DNA of 64,000 nucleotides from the NCBI GenBank assembly GCA_965277105.1, contig OZ255710.1, positions 124,001 to 188,000 of the forward strand, written 5' to 3'. The translations under genes and the position numbers were made by a program. The stretch's first letter is position 1; each line of letters starts with the position of its first letter. This document shows positions 26,665 to 34,492 of the stretch, piece by piece. Source of the DNA: CAXSBA01 sp965277105. Lineage in GTDB: Bacteria; Spirochaetota; UBA12135; COTS27; CAXSBA01. The notes below the pieces were generated by a model that had not been told where the DNA came from, did no database searches, and was given only the letters and a program-made list of their open reading frames with translations.

Positions 26665-27776
26665 TCGACGAGAATGAAAAAGTTGCCATTAGCAATTAAA
26701 GTTAAATTTCTAATGTCATTTAATAGCGTTTTAGCAAAGCGATTCGCAAGGATAATTTCATTGTTTTCTTGATTAATTTTTAAGCTATTGACAATTAAAG
26801 TATTATTATCTGTTCTTGTGATTTTTTCTAGACTTTTATAATAGCGAACGAAAGCTGGGGATTGGGGATTAAATAAACTAGGGTTAATAATTGTTTCCCC
26901 TTTTTCTCCTTTAACTTTAAGAAAAAGCCTTGGCTTAAAAAAACTCCCGCGAGTATCGATGATGAGCCGGGATATTTTTTTATCGTTATAAAGCTCGGTA
27001 GCTGTTATGGGTGGCTCTAGTGGTTTTACTAAACCATAAAGGCTTTTTTCTTCAGAAATGGCCGCTAAACTTATTTTTTCTTTCAAATATAATCTATCAG
27101 GATTCTCATAATAATTGATAGCTAGAGTTTTTAAATGCTGATTTAAAAAAGGAATTAACCCCAACTTGGTTGAGTTATTTAAATTTTTTATTTTAAGATT
27201 AGCGTAAATGGGAAGTTCATTGATGATGTTTAGAGCATTGATCTTTAAATAGTTTCTCACTTCCTTTTGCCATGCTAAACTGCCCCCTTGATTATTGGGC
27301 GTTTTTTCATCTTCCATTTCAAAGACTAGCTCATTTAGACTCCAGTTATGATAACCAAAAGGGTTAATGATGATTTTATGATCAAGGTTTTTTTGGTCAA
27401 TAGTATCGTGGAGAACGGCACTTATCTCATGACGACTTCTAGTTTGGTTGAAGGTTTTTAAAATAACGTAAACGCTATTTAGTTCTTCATCGTTTAATAG
27501 CCAGTTAATCCTTGAAGCATAAGGTTGCCACTGAGCCCCCCGAAAATCCGGATAGTTACTGATAAGGATCTCTTCAATGCTTGGAATATCTTTAATGAAA
27601 ATGATAGCTTTTTTAGGATCGAAAGCAATGTCGGTAGGGAAAATAATCTTTACTGCCGGGGTAATATTTTTCCACTCGCGAAAGCCAATTAAATTTTTGG
27701 GAGTGGGAAAATTAATTTGAGAGAATAAAAAAAAAAAAGCGGTAAAGGAAAAGAATAAAGCCTTAAAAAAAAGCAA
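26661..27776 (-). CDS. Secreted protein of unknown function
   Basis: 371 residues with an N-terminal hydrophobic segment (about 3-20) that looks like a signal peptide or anchor, followed by a soluble domain rich in Asn, Ile and Leu. Several blocks (YHNWSLNELVFEMED, RLIIDTRGSFFKPRLF, VRYYKSLEK) look well ordered, but no family is recognised. It lies between accB and recC with a 4-nt overlap to recC, an odd partner for a DNA-repair gene. Confidence 0.7.
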   Translation of the reverse strand: MLFFKALFFSFTAFFFLFSQINFPTPKNLIGFREWKNITPAVKIIFPTDIAFDPKKAIIFIKDIPSIEEILISNYPDFRGAQWQPYASRINWLLNDEELNSVYVILKTFNQTRSRHEISAVLHDTIDQKNLDHKIIINPFGYHNWSLNELVFEMEDEKTPNNQGGSLAWQKEVRNYLKINALNIINELPIYANLKIKNLNNSTKLGLIPFLNQHLKTLAINYYENPDRLYLKEKISLAAISEEKSLYGLVKPLEPPITATELYNDKKISRLIIDTRGSFFKPRLFLKVKGEKGETIINPSLFNPQSPAFVRYYKSLEKITRTDNNTLIVNSLKINQENNEIILANRFAKTLLNDIRNLTLIANGNFFILVD

Positions 27777-27785
27777 TCAAAAAAA

Positions 27786-28274
27786 CTATTTTAGGAGCAT
27801 TAACACTTGCCCGGTAGTTATTGCTTCTTGACTTTTGACTAAAATTTTATGGACAACACCACTTTCTTGGGTAGGGATTTCATTCATCACTTTCATAGCT
27901 TCTACGATACAAACTACTTTCCCTTTTTTAATTTTATCCCCTACTTTAACGAAAGCAGGAGAGTCGGGCGAAGGGGAATCGTAAAAAGTCCCGGCCAATG
28001 GCGAAGTTATTTTGATGTAATTATCTTCTGAGACTTCTTCGTTTTCATTTGCTTTTACTTCTTGAGACACTGATGCTGTGGGGTTAGCGGGAATAGCGGC
28101 AACACTGGTATTAAGAGCGACTTGTTCAGCTTTTTTTGACTTTAAATTTATTTCAATGCCATCTTCATTTACTCGCAGTTCTTCTAGGTTGTGTTTATCA
28201 AAAAGCTCGCAGTAACCCTTGAGTTTTTTTTCATCTAAATATTTCAAAATTTTAAAATTGTTGTCTTTGCTCAT
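27786..28274 (-). CDS. accB: Biotin carboxyl carrier protein of acetyl-CoA carboxylase
   Basis: 162 residues. The biotin-lipoyl domain is at the C-terminus with biotinylation motif VEAMKVMNEI and Lys128; the thumb region and SPLAGTFYDSPSPDSPAFVKVGD precede it. A flexible Ala/Asn/Pro linker (about 50-80) joins it to the N-terminal helix. accC is not adjacent as it is in many bacteria; instead the gene heads accB-unknown-recC-recB. A perfect 16-bp palindrome (28293-28308) lies between its -10 and start codon and may be an operator. Confidence 0.96.
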   Translation of the reverse strand: MSKDNNFKILKYLDEKKLKGYCELFDKHNLEELRVNEDGIEINLKSKKAEQVALNTSVAAIPANPTASVSQEVKANENEEVSEDNYIKITSPLAGTFYDSPSPDSPAFVKVGDKIKKGKVVCIVEAMKVMNEIPTQESGVVHKILVKSQEAITTGQVLMLLK

Positions 28275-28292
28275 AGTTATAATTATTTTTTT

Positions 28293-28308
28293 ATATCATT
28301 AATGATAT
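28293..28308. promoter_or_regulatory. Perfect 16-bp palindrome in the accB leader, candidate operator
   Basis: ATATCATTAATGATAT is its own reverse complement. It lies 3-18 nt downstream of the minus-strand TATAAT (28311-28316) and so covers the predicted start of transcription for accB, a classic position for a repressor site. It does not match FapR or FabT consensus as I know them. Confidence 0.4.
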
Positions 28309-28310
28309 TT

Positions 28311-28316
28311 ATTATA
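28311..28316 (-). promoter_or_regulatory. -10 hexamer of the accB operon
   Basis: Minus-strand TATAAT, preceded by TG. The accB ATG is 36 nt farther on, giving a leader of about 30 nt that holds the palindrome. No -35 consensus is clear and no Shine-Dalgarno precedes the ATG. Confidence 0.45.
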
Positions 28317-28430
28317 CACTATTTTTCTTTTTTTTGGCATAAAAGTAATTTTTCAATAATCCAATTAAATTAGTAATCAAGAATAAGTTTATTCATTTTA
28401 AGGCATTTTTTTAGGGGATTTCAAAAAAAA

Positions 28431-28461
28431 TTGGAATAATTAACCTTTTTTAGGTTAAAAT
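28431..28461 (+). promoter_or_regulatory. Promoter of the rpsB-tsf gene with internal hairpin
   Basis: TTGGAA (28431-28436) and TAAAAT (28456-28461) are 19 nt apart and could be -35 and -10. Between them TTAACC (28440-28445) and GGTTAA (28453-28458) form an inverted repeat with a 7-nt loop, overlapping the -10, which could be a protein-binding site. A good ribosome binding site GAAGGA follows at 28481-28486. Confidence 0.4.
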
Positions 28462-28492
28462 ATGTAAAAGTTTTTAATTAGAAGGAAAAAAT

Positions 28493-30223
28493 TTGGAAAA
28501 AAAAGAATTTGAAAAGTCGATGAAAACATTTCTAGAAGCAGGGGTTCATTTTGGCCATAAAAGCAATATTTGGAACCCTAATATGAAAAAATATGTTTTT
28601 ATCAAAAGAAATGGCGTGCATATTATTGATTTACAAAAAACGGTTCTCCTGTTCGACAAAGCCTACAACTACGTTAAAAATATCTGTGCTAATGGTGGAA
28701 AAATATTATTCGTAGGTACGAAAAAACAAGCAAAAGTTATTATTGACGAAGAAGTTCCTGAAACTGGTCATTATTATATTTCCAACCGGTGGATTGGGGG
28801 GCTTTTGACGAATAACAAAACTATTAGAAAATCAATTGACCGTTTAAAAGAGCTTAATGATTTTTTAGAGGATGAAGAAAAACAAAAAAGTTACCTTAAA
28901 AAGCAAATCTTAAAATTAAGAAAAGAAAGAGATCGTTTGAAAATGAACTTTCAAGGAGTTTTGCATATGGATAAACTCCCGGATCTCATTTTTATTGTTG
29001 ACGCTTTTCATGAAAAAAATTGTGTGCAAGAAGCAAAAATTATGGGGATCCCTACTTGCGCTATGGTGGATACCAATAGTGATCCTAGTGGTATTGATTT
29101 AGTCATTCCAAGTAATGACGATGCTATTAGGTCGATTAATTTTTTCGTTACTAATATCGTAAAAGCCATTAAAGAAGGTGAAAAAATTTTTAAGAAAAAT
29201 CAGCAAATAGAAGACTTAGCCGAGGACTATGACCGAATTAAAAAAAGTGAAAAAAAACAAAAAGAAAATAAAAAAGAAATAAAAGAAAATCCTACTGAAA
29301 CTGTTAAACCAGAAGACAATGCTAATAAAGAGAATAATAAACCAACTATGAATAATAAAGAAAACTCGTCAGATAACGCGGTTAAGGTAAGTGATATTAA
29401 AGAGCTACGCGAACTAACAAATATTGGAATGATGGAATGTAAAAAAGCTCTAGTAGAGGCCAAAGGCGATAAAGAAAAAGCCATTAAAATCTTAAAAGAA
29501 AAAGGGCTAGCAATTATTGCTAAAAGGAAAGATAAATCGGCTAATGAAGGAGTGGTTTTTGTTAAGGCCGAGAAAGGGCAAGGCTGGATAGTAAAGGTTA
29601 ATTGCGAGACCGATTTTGTTGCTAAAAGCGAAAGTTTCCAAGGTTTAGTCGAGCAAATCGGCGAGCACTTCGTTCAAAAGGGTACTGATTTTCTAAAAGA
29701 CGAAGAATTTTCGAAAGTTTTAAATGAAACTATAGCCCAAACTAAGGAAAAAATAGAAATTAAAGATCCCCTCCATCTAGCCTCGGAAACTGGAATTATA
29801 AGCCATTACCTTCATAGTAATAAAAAAATTGGGGTTTTAATTGAACTAGTAGCCCAAGATGCTACCCAGAAAGAGGCGCTTGAAGGTAATGAAAAAATCC
29901 AATCTTTTGCTAAAGACTTGGCCATGCAAGTAGCGGCGATGAATCCGGTGGCGATTAGTTTGGAAGACATTAGTGAAGAGCTCCGAGAAGAGCAAAAAGG
30001 TATTTTTTTAAAGCAATTAGAAAAAGAAAAAAAGGACCCTAATATTTTGGATAAAATAATAGAAGGGAAAGTAACCAAGTATTTTTCTGAGCAATGCCTT
30101 TTAGAAATGGAATCAATAAAAGAAGATAAGAAAAAAGTAAAAGACTTAGTGCGTGAAATAAGCGAACAAGAAAAAGTGCCTTTTAAGATAAAGCAATTCA
30201 AGAGATTTCAAATAGGGGGATAA
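28493..30223 (+). CDS. rpsB-tsf: Fused ribosomal protein S2 and elongation factor Ts
   Basis: One 576-residue frame. Residues 1 to about 235 are S2 (FLEAGVHFGHKSNIWNPNMKKYVF, GGKILFVGTKKQA, NRWIGGLLTNNKTIRKS, PDLIFIVDAFHEKNCVQEA, GIPTCAMVDTNSDPSGIDLVIPSNDDAIRSI). A Lys/Glu/Asn-rich linker spans about 240-295. Residues from about 296 are EF-Ts (LRELTNIGMMECKKALVEAKGDKEKAIKILKEKG, CETDFVAKSESF). S2 is a 30S subunit protein and EF-Ts reloads EF-Tu with GTP. The start is TTG at 28493 behind GAAGGA. An internal ATG at 29348 (residue 286) could yield free EF-Ts but has only a weak upstream AAAGAG. pyrH, usually next, is missing; frr follows after 10 nt. Confidence 0.93.
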   Translation: MEKKEFEKSMKTFLEAGVHFGHKSNIWNPNMKKYVFIKRNGVHIIDLQKTVLLFDKAYNYVKNICANGGKILFVGTKKQAKVIIDEEVPETGHYYISNRWIGGLLTNNKTIRKSIDRLKELNDFLEDEEKQKSYLKKQILKLRKERDRLKMNFQGVLHMDKLPDLIFIVDAFHEKNCVQEAKIMGIPTCAMVDTNSDPSGIDLVIPSNDDAIRSINFFVTNIVKAIKEGEKIFKKNQQIEDLAEDYDRIKKSEKKQKENKKEIKENPTETVKPEDNANKENNKPTMNNKENSSDNAVKVSDIKELRELTNIGMMECKKALVEAKGDKEKAIKILKEKGLAIIAKRKDKSANEGVVFVKAEKGQGWIVKVNCETDFVAKSESFQGLVEQIGEHFVQKGTDFLKDEEFSKVLNETIAQTKEKIEIKDPLHLASETGIISHYLHSNKKIGVLIELVAQDATQKEALEGNEKIQSFAKDLAMQVAAMNPVAISLEDISEELREEQKGIFLKQLEKEKKDPNILDKIIEGKVTKYFSEQCLLEMESIKEDKKKVKDLVREISEQEKVPFKIKQFKRFQIGG

Positions 30224-30233
30224 AGGCTTAACT

Positions 30234-30791
30234 ATGGTGGATGCTATTTATCAAGAAGCTAGAAATAATATGGAGAAAGCAATTGATTCTCTTTTGCAGG
30301 AGTTTCAAAATTTGGCTTTTGAAAGGGCTAATCCTAGTTTGTTAGAAAATTTAAAGGTGGATGTTTATGGACAGAAAATGCCTTTAAAAGGGATAAGTAA
30401 TGTAACCAAGATAGATAATCGCACCCTTTCGATTAACGTTTGGGATAAAAATAACGTTAGTATAGTGGACAAGTCCATACGCACTTCTAACCTTAACTTG
30501 AACCCTAAAATTGATGGGAACAAACTTCTAATTATTCTTCCCAATCTAACTACTGAGAAAAAAAAAGAACTCACTAAAATCGCTAAAGCCAAAGCTGAGA
30601 CTACTAAAATTTCTATCCGTAATTCACGGAGAGTCGCTAACGATAGTTTAAAAAAACTTAACAAGGATAGTGAACTCAGTGAAGACGAACTAGAAAAAGA
30701 GCTTAAAAAATTTCAAAACTTAACAGACGAAAAAGTAAAAAAAATAGAAGAAATTTTAAGAAATAAAGAAAAGAATTTATTAGAAGTTTAA
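30234..30791 (+). CDS. frr: Ribosome-recycling factor
   Basis: 185 residues of RRF. NNMEKAIDSLLQEFQNLAFERANPSLLENLKVDVYG, NVTKIDNRTLSINVWDK and LTTEKKKELTKIAKAKAETTKISIRNSRR match the family across the three-helix and beta domains. It splits post-termination ribosomes with EF-G. AAAGG upstream is a fair ribosome binding site. The position behind tsf is conserved in bacteria, apart from the missing pyrH. Confidence 0.96.
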   Translation: MVDAIYQEARNNMEKAIDSLLQEFQNLAFERANPSLLENLKVDVYGQKMPLKGISNVTKIDNRTLSINVWDKNNVSIVDKSIRTSNLNLNPKIDGNKLLIILPNLTTEKKKELTKIAKAKAETTKISIRNSRRVANDSLKKLNKDSELSEDELEKELKKFQNLTDEKVKKIEEILRNKEKNLLEV

Positions 30792-30812
30792 TTAGAGCAA
30801 GTTTTTCCCCTA

Positions 30813-31520
30813 ATGAACCCCCCTCAGCATATTGCATTTATTTTAGACGGCAATGGTCGCTGGGCTAAAAACAAAAGCTTACCCATAACTGAAGGCCATA
30901 AAGCTGGGCTAGAAAACCTAGAAAGCATTTTAGATTACTGCTTTGTAAAAAAAATTAAAATTATTACCCTTTACGCTTTTTCTAGCGAAAATTGGAAAAG
31001 ATCCCAGCAGGAAAAAGAAATTCTTTTTGATTTGCTTTTATACTATTTTCAAAATAAGATAGATAAGGTTATTCAAAAAAAATCTAAAATTAAAGTCCTT
31101 GGAGATGTAAAGCAGTTTCCCTTAAAAATCCAAGAAACTATTTTCGAAGCTGAAGCCAAGTCTCAAATGAACGATGACTTTTTGTTGCAAATAGCCCTTA
31201 GTTATGGGGGAAGAGATGAGATTATTCGAGCTACTAAAAAGTTAATAAAAAATGCCGATCGAGATAATAGCTTAGTAGAAAATTTAAATGAGGAAAATTT
31301 TAAATCATATCTAGATAGTGGGTCGATAGCTGACCCTGACTTGCTCATCCGCACGGGAGGAGAAATGCGCATTAGTAATTTTTTATTATATCAAATTGCT
31401 TATACAGAGTTTTTCTTTTCTAAAACCTTATGGCCGGATTTTTCTACCGACGAATTAGATAAGATTTTGGGTTATTATTCTAGAAGAGAAAGGAGGTTTG
31501 GGGGGAGAAATGGTTACTAG
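30813..31520 (+). CDS. uppS: Isoprenyl transferase (undecaprenyl diphosphate synthase)
   Basis: 235 residues. The active-site motif FILDGNGRWAKN (Asp12, Arg16), GHKAGLENLESIL, YAFSSENWKRSQQE, LSYGGRDEIIRA and DLLIRTGGEMRISNFLLYQIAYTEFFF are typical of cis-prenyltransferases. It condenses isopentenyl units into the lipid carrier for peptidoglycan precursors. It overlaps cdsA by 11 nt. Confidence 0.96.
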   Translation: MNPPQHIAFILDGNGRWAKNKSLPITEGHKAGLENLESILDYCFVKKIKIITLYAFSSENWKRSQQEKEILFDLLLYYFQNKIDKVIQKKSKIKVLGDVKQFPLKIQETIFEAEAKSQMNDDFLLQIALSYGGRDEIIRATKKLIKNADRDNSLVENLNEENFKSYLDSGSIADPDLLIRTGGEMRISNFLLYQIAYTEFFFSKTLWPDFSTDELDKILGYYSRRERRFGGRNGY

Positions 31521-32415
31521 GATTATTTATGGTGCTCTAGGCATCTTGATGGCTTCCCTTTATGTTTTTTCCAACAATTTTTACATCAGTAATGTTTATT
31601 TTCTAGTTTTCACCACTTTTTTGGCTATAGAGTTTGCTAATTTTTTAAACATTAAAAAGCGGGAATTTATTTTTATTTTAACGTTCCTTTATCTTTTTCT
31701 TATTAGCATCCTTTTAATTTATTTTTATAAGTTGCCTCCTTCGTATATTGATAAGGTTACTATTTTTATTATTTTTCTCCATTTTTTCTCTTATTCGGTT
31801 TTTCTAATTCTTAAAAATAAAACTAAAAAATCCTTAAATAGAACTATTAAACAAATTTTCGTCCTTTTCTATCTAATTGTTGTTTTTTTTCAATTGATTA
31901 AAGTAAGGCATTTATTTTGGTATAGAGATGGAATTTTTGCGCTAGACCGGCAAAGTGAGCTACTGGTTATGTATTATGCTTTTTTCCCTTTTTTTATTTC
32001 TTGGTCAATTGATGCGGGGGCTTTTTTTGGAGGGACACTAATTGGTGGGAAAAAACTAGGTTTGGAGGCTTCTCCTAATAAAACCTGGTCTGGTTTAATA
32101 GTTGGGGTCCTTGTTTCATTCGCTGGTTTTTATGCTTATAAGGGGATTATTTTGTTTTTTCACCCAGAACTACTCCAGTTCACTTTTTTTTATAATAGAA
32201 GTACTTTATGGGTGGCGATTTTTTCTCTAATTATTTTTGCATTAGGTTTTTTAGGAGATTTAATCGCCTCGATTCATAAAAGATCAGTTAATGTGAAAGA
32301 TTCGGGGACTTTTTTAAAAGGGCACGGGGGGGTTTATGACCGGTTGGATAGCACATTAATTATTAATTTTTTTTATTTTTATTATCTAAATGAATTTTTT
32401 TTGAATTTTTTATAA
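31510..32415 (+). CDS. cdsA: Phosphatidate cytidylyltransferase
   Basis: About 301 residues with roughly eight membrane helices. The CTP-transferase signature is clear: SIHKRSVNVKDSGTFLKGHG and VYDRLDSTL near the C-terminus. It makes CDP-diacylglycerol for phospholipid synthesis. The ATG at 31510, in the uppS end, is preferred to the in-frame TTG at 31498, since AGGAGG (31491-31496) and GGGGGAG lie just before it. The dxr gene that often follows in this cluster is absent; dnaA comes next. Confidence 0.92.
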   Translation: MVTRIIYGALGILMASLYVFSNNFYISNVYFLVFTTFLAIEFANFLNIKKREFIFILTFLYLFLISILLIYFYKLPPSYIDKVTIFIIFLHFFSYSVFLILKNKTKKSLNRTIKQIFVLFYLIVVFFQLIKVRHLFWYRDGIFALDRQSELLVMYYAFFPFFISWSIDAGAFFGGTLIGGKKLGLEASPNKTWSGLIVGVLVSFAGFYAYKGIILFFHPELLQFTFFYNRSTLWVAIFSLIIFALGFLGDLIASIHKRSVNVKDSGTFLKGHGGVYDRLDSTLIINFFYFYYLNEFFLNFL

Positions 32416-32581
32416 TCGTTCCAAGTTTTTTACAACTTTTAATTATTCATAAAAATTCAAACTTAAAAAAAAAGTAAAAGAAGATTTGGGAATTTTTGGC
32501 AATTTACCGGATCAATAACTTTAATTTTTTTTAAGAATAAAAATAACTCAAATATTTCTCTATTCCTGCAGGGAATTTAAT

Positions 32582-32587
32582 TATAAT
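32582..32587 (+). promoter_or_regulatory. -10 hexamer of dnaA
   Basis: TATAAT lies 14 nt before the dnaA ATG, giving a leader of about 8 nt. The 186-nt gap upstream has no perfect TTATCCACA box on either strand. An inverted repeat ATTCC-TGCAG-GGAAT (32562-32576) sits just before the -10 and could bind a regulator. Confidence 0.5.
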
Positions 32588-32601
32588 TAGAGTTCATAAT
32601 A

Positions 32602-33942
32602 ATGGATTTATTTACTCACATTAAACAAGAAATTCAAAAAAAATTCCCGCGACTAGATTATCAAATTTGGCTAGCCGATATTCGCCTGCTTCAATACCAC
32701 GATAGTGAAAAAACCCTTGAACTATCCACTTCTAGCCTGTTTAAGAAAGAAAAAATTGAAGAAAAATACCTAAAGCTTATTTTTGCGATAGCTCAAGGTT
32801 ATATTGAGAACCTGAAACGAGTGGAAATTACCTATGTTAAAAATGAAAAATCAACTGCCACGATTCCTTCTCTTCCAAGCAGTGCGGTTAAAAATAGCGA
32901 CGGCCTTAAGAAAAAACCTTATTTGCGAAAAAAGAATAATATTTTAAAAGAAAATAATTTTAGAAACTATGTGGTTTATGAAGAAAATCAATTAGCTTTT
33001 GATTTTGCTAGAAAAGTCATTAATAAAATTGGCTATATCAATCCTTTATTTATTTATGGAAAAATTGGGGTAGGGAAAACCCATTTAATTCAAGCTATTT
33101 ATCAAGAAATCGAGGAAAAATTTCCTTTCTATTCTTTAAAATATATTAATCCTAATGATTTTGTCAGCGAATATACGGCAGCGTTAAAAGTCAAACAAGA
33201 TAGGCAATTTAGAATTAATTATCGCTCTTTAGATATCCTTTTCATTGATGATATTCAGTTTTTTATTGGCAAGGAAAAAAGCACCCAGGAATTTTTCGAT
33301 ATTTTTAACGCCATTTTTACTCCCGACAAGCAAATGATTTTTTGTAGTGATCGCGAGCCTCATGATTTAGGTAAAATTGATGAGCGTTTAAAAAGCAGGT
33401 TAGCTTCTTCGGTTATCCTTGAGTTGCAATCCCCTTCCCTTAAAAGCAAGTGCCAGCTTATTGAGTTTTTTAATCAAAAGCTAAACTTATACTTAGATAA
33501 AAAAGTAGTTGAGTTTTTGGGAGAGTATTTAGCAAGTGATGTTAGAAAAATCAAAGGAGCTATGAAGAGCCTACTGTTTTTTAAAGAAATTTATAATAAA
33601 AAAATTGATGTCGATTTTTGTTTAAATAATTTAAAACACCTGACTAAAGAAAAAACAGAAAAAAGATTAACCCCCGAAGAAATTATCACTCGATTAGCTA
33701 AGGTGACGAATGTTAGTCTAGCAGAAATAAAGTCCACGAAGCAAAATAAAAAAATTACCCAAATAAGGAAAATAGCTATGTACGCTTTAAGAAAAAATAC
33801 TCGAAAGTCGTTTAAAGAAATTGGTGATTATTTAGGCAATAAAACAGCCGCGGCGGTTCTTTATTCGGTTAACGACATTGAAAAAAAAATTAGTTCCGAC
33901 GTAACTATTAATAACATCCTTAAAAAAATTATTAAAGATTAA
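32602..33942 (+). CDS. dnaA: Chromosomal replication initiator DnaA, divergent DNA-binding domain
   Basis: 446 residues. The AAA+ core is intact: Walker A GKIGVGKTH (G153-H161), Walker B ILFIDDIQFF, arginine-finger region DERLKSRLASS and sensor 2 DVRKIKGAM. Domain I (1-80) and a short linker precede it. Domain IV is recognisable (IRKIAMYALRKNTRKSFKEIGDYLG) but the DHTTV-type signature reads NKTAAAV (413-419), and the basic-loop arginine of ARPRQ is Gln387. These positions contact the DnaA box in characterised proteins. It lies between cdsA and a lipoprotein gene, with no dnaN or gyrB adjacent. It is most likely the initiator, with altered origin recognition. Confidence 0.9.
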   Translation: MDLFTHIKQEIQKKFPRLDYQIWLADIRLLQYHDSEKTLELSTSSLFKKEKIEEKYLKLIFAIAQGYIENLKRVEITYVKNEKSTATIPSLPSSAVKNSDGLKKKPYLRKKNNILKENNFRNYVVYEENQLAFDFARKVINKIGYINPLFIYGKIGVGKTHLIQAIYQEIEEKFPFYSLKYINPNDFVSEYTAALKVKQDRQFRINYRSLDILFIDDIQFFIGKEKSTQEFFDIFNAIFTPDKQMIFCSDREPHDLGKIDERLKSRLASSVILELQSPSLKSKCQLIEFFNQKLNLYLDKKVVEFLGEYLASDVRKIKGAMKSLLFFKEIYNKKIDVDFCLNNLKHLTKEKTEKRLTPEEIITRLAKVTNVSLAEIKSTKQNKKITQIRKIAMYALRKNTRKSFKEIGDYLGNKTAAAVLYSVNDIEKKISSDVTINNILKKIIKD

Positions 33943-33953
33943 TTGCTAGTTTA

Positions 33954-34436
33954 TTGCGTTTATTTTTTATCTTTTTTGGGTTTTTTGTTTTTATTGGTTG
34001 CGCTGGTAAGCAAGTAGAGCGTGATAAAAACTTATTTTTAAATCCCCCTAAAAAAATTCACCTTAATAAAATTCTTAACCATACTAGTTTTGCCAATTTA
34101 GAAAATGAGATGATGGAAGCGTCCCTTGCTTTTTTTCATAGCCAGTCGGAGTTCGTTTATACCGCTAATTATCGAGAAGCTGATTACATTTTGACTATTG
34201 CTATTGAAGAATTAACCATGGCGTTTAACTCTACTGATTTTCTCGATAGTTTCTTAAAAGGGGTTATTGTCTTAGACAAGATGCCGGAAAAAAAATCACT
34301 AAAAAGTGAGTTTATTGTTTTTTTGGAAGAAGTTAATCAAGATACTTATAATCAAAATTTAGATAAAATTAAAGATTTCGCTTTCACTAAATTTTTAGGG
34401 AAATTAGAGCTTTGGCTTGAGCACAACACCCGTTAA
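33954..34436 (+). CDS. Lipoprotein, possibly LptE-like
   Basis: 160 residues with a lipoprotein signal peptide ending FFVFIGC (lipobox cysteine about residue 16). The rest (KIHLNKILNHTSFANLENEMMEASLAFF then YREADYILTIAIEEL) follows the LptE pattern of a helix and two beta strands, where LptE plugs the LptD lipopolysaccharide translocon. Similarity is structural in feel rather than motif-based. The start is TTG at 33954, 11 nt after dnaA. Confidence 0.5.
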   Translation: MRLFFIFFGFFVFIGCAGKQVERDKNLFLNPPKKIHLNKILNHTSFANLENEMMEASLAFFHSQSEFVYTANYREADYILTIAIEELTMAFNSTDFLDSFLKGVIVLDKMPEKKSLKSEFIVFLEEVNQDTYNQNLDKIKDFAFTKFLGKLELWLEHNTR

Positions 34437-34476
34437 TTTTCTAGTTTATTCTCCTTTTCTTTAGCTATTTAAAAAA

Positions 34477-34485
34477 TGGTATAAT
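34477..34485 (+). promoter_or_regulatory. Extended -10 promoter of the spiro-SPASM gene, leaderless
   Basis: TGGTATAAT with the -10 hexamer at 34480-34485 and the ATG at 34493, only 7 nt after it. The expected start of transcription is at or one base before the A of ATG, so the mRNA would have essentially no leader. Confidence 0.65.
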
Positions 34486-34492
34486 ATTAATC

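Noticed and set aside
32416..32601. Origin of replication upstream of dnaA
   Set aside because: No DnaA-box cluster or clear unwinding element was found; AT-richness alone is not evidence in this genome and GC skew was not computed.
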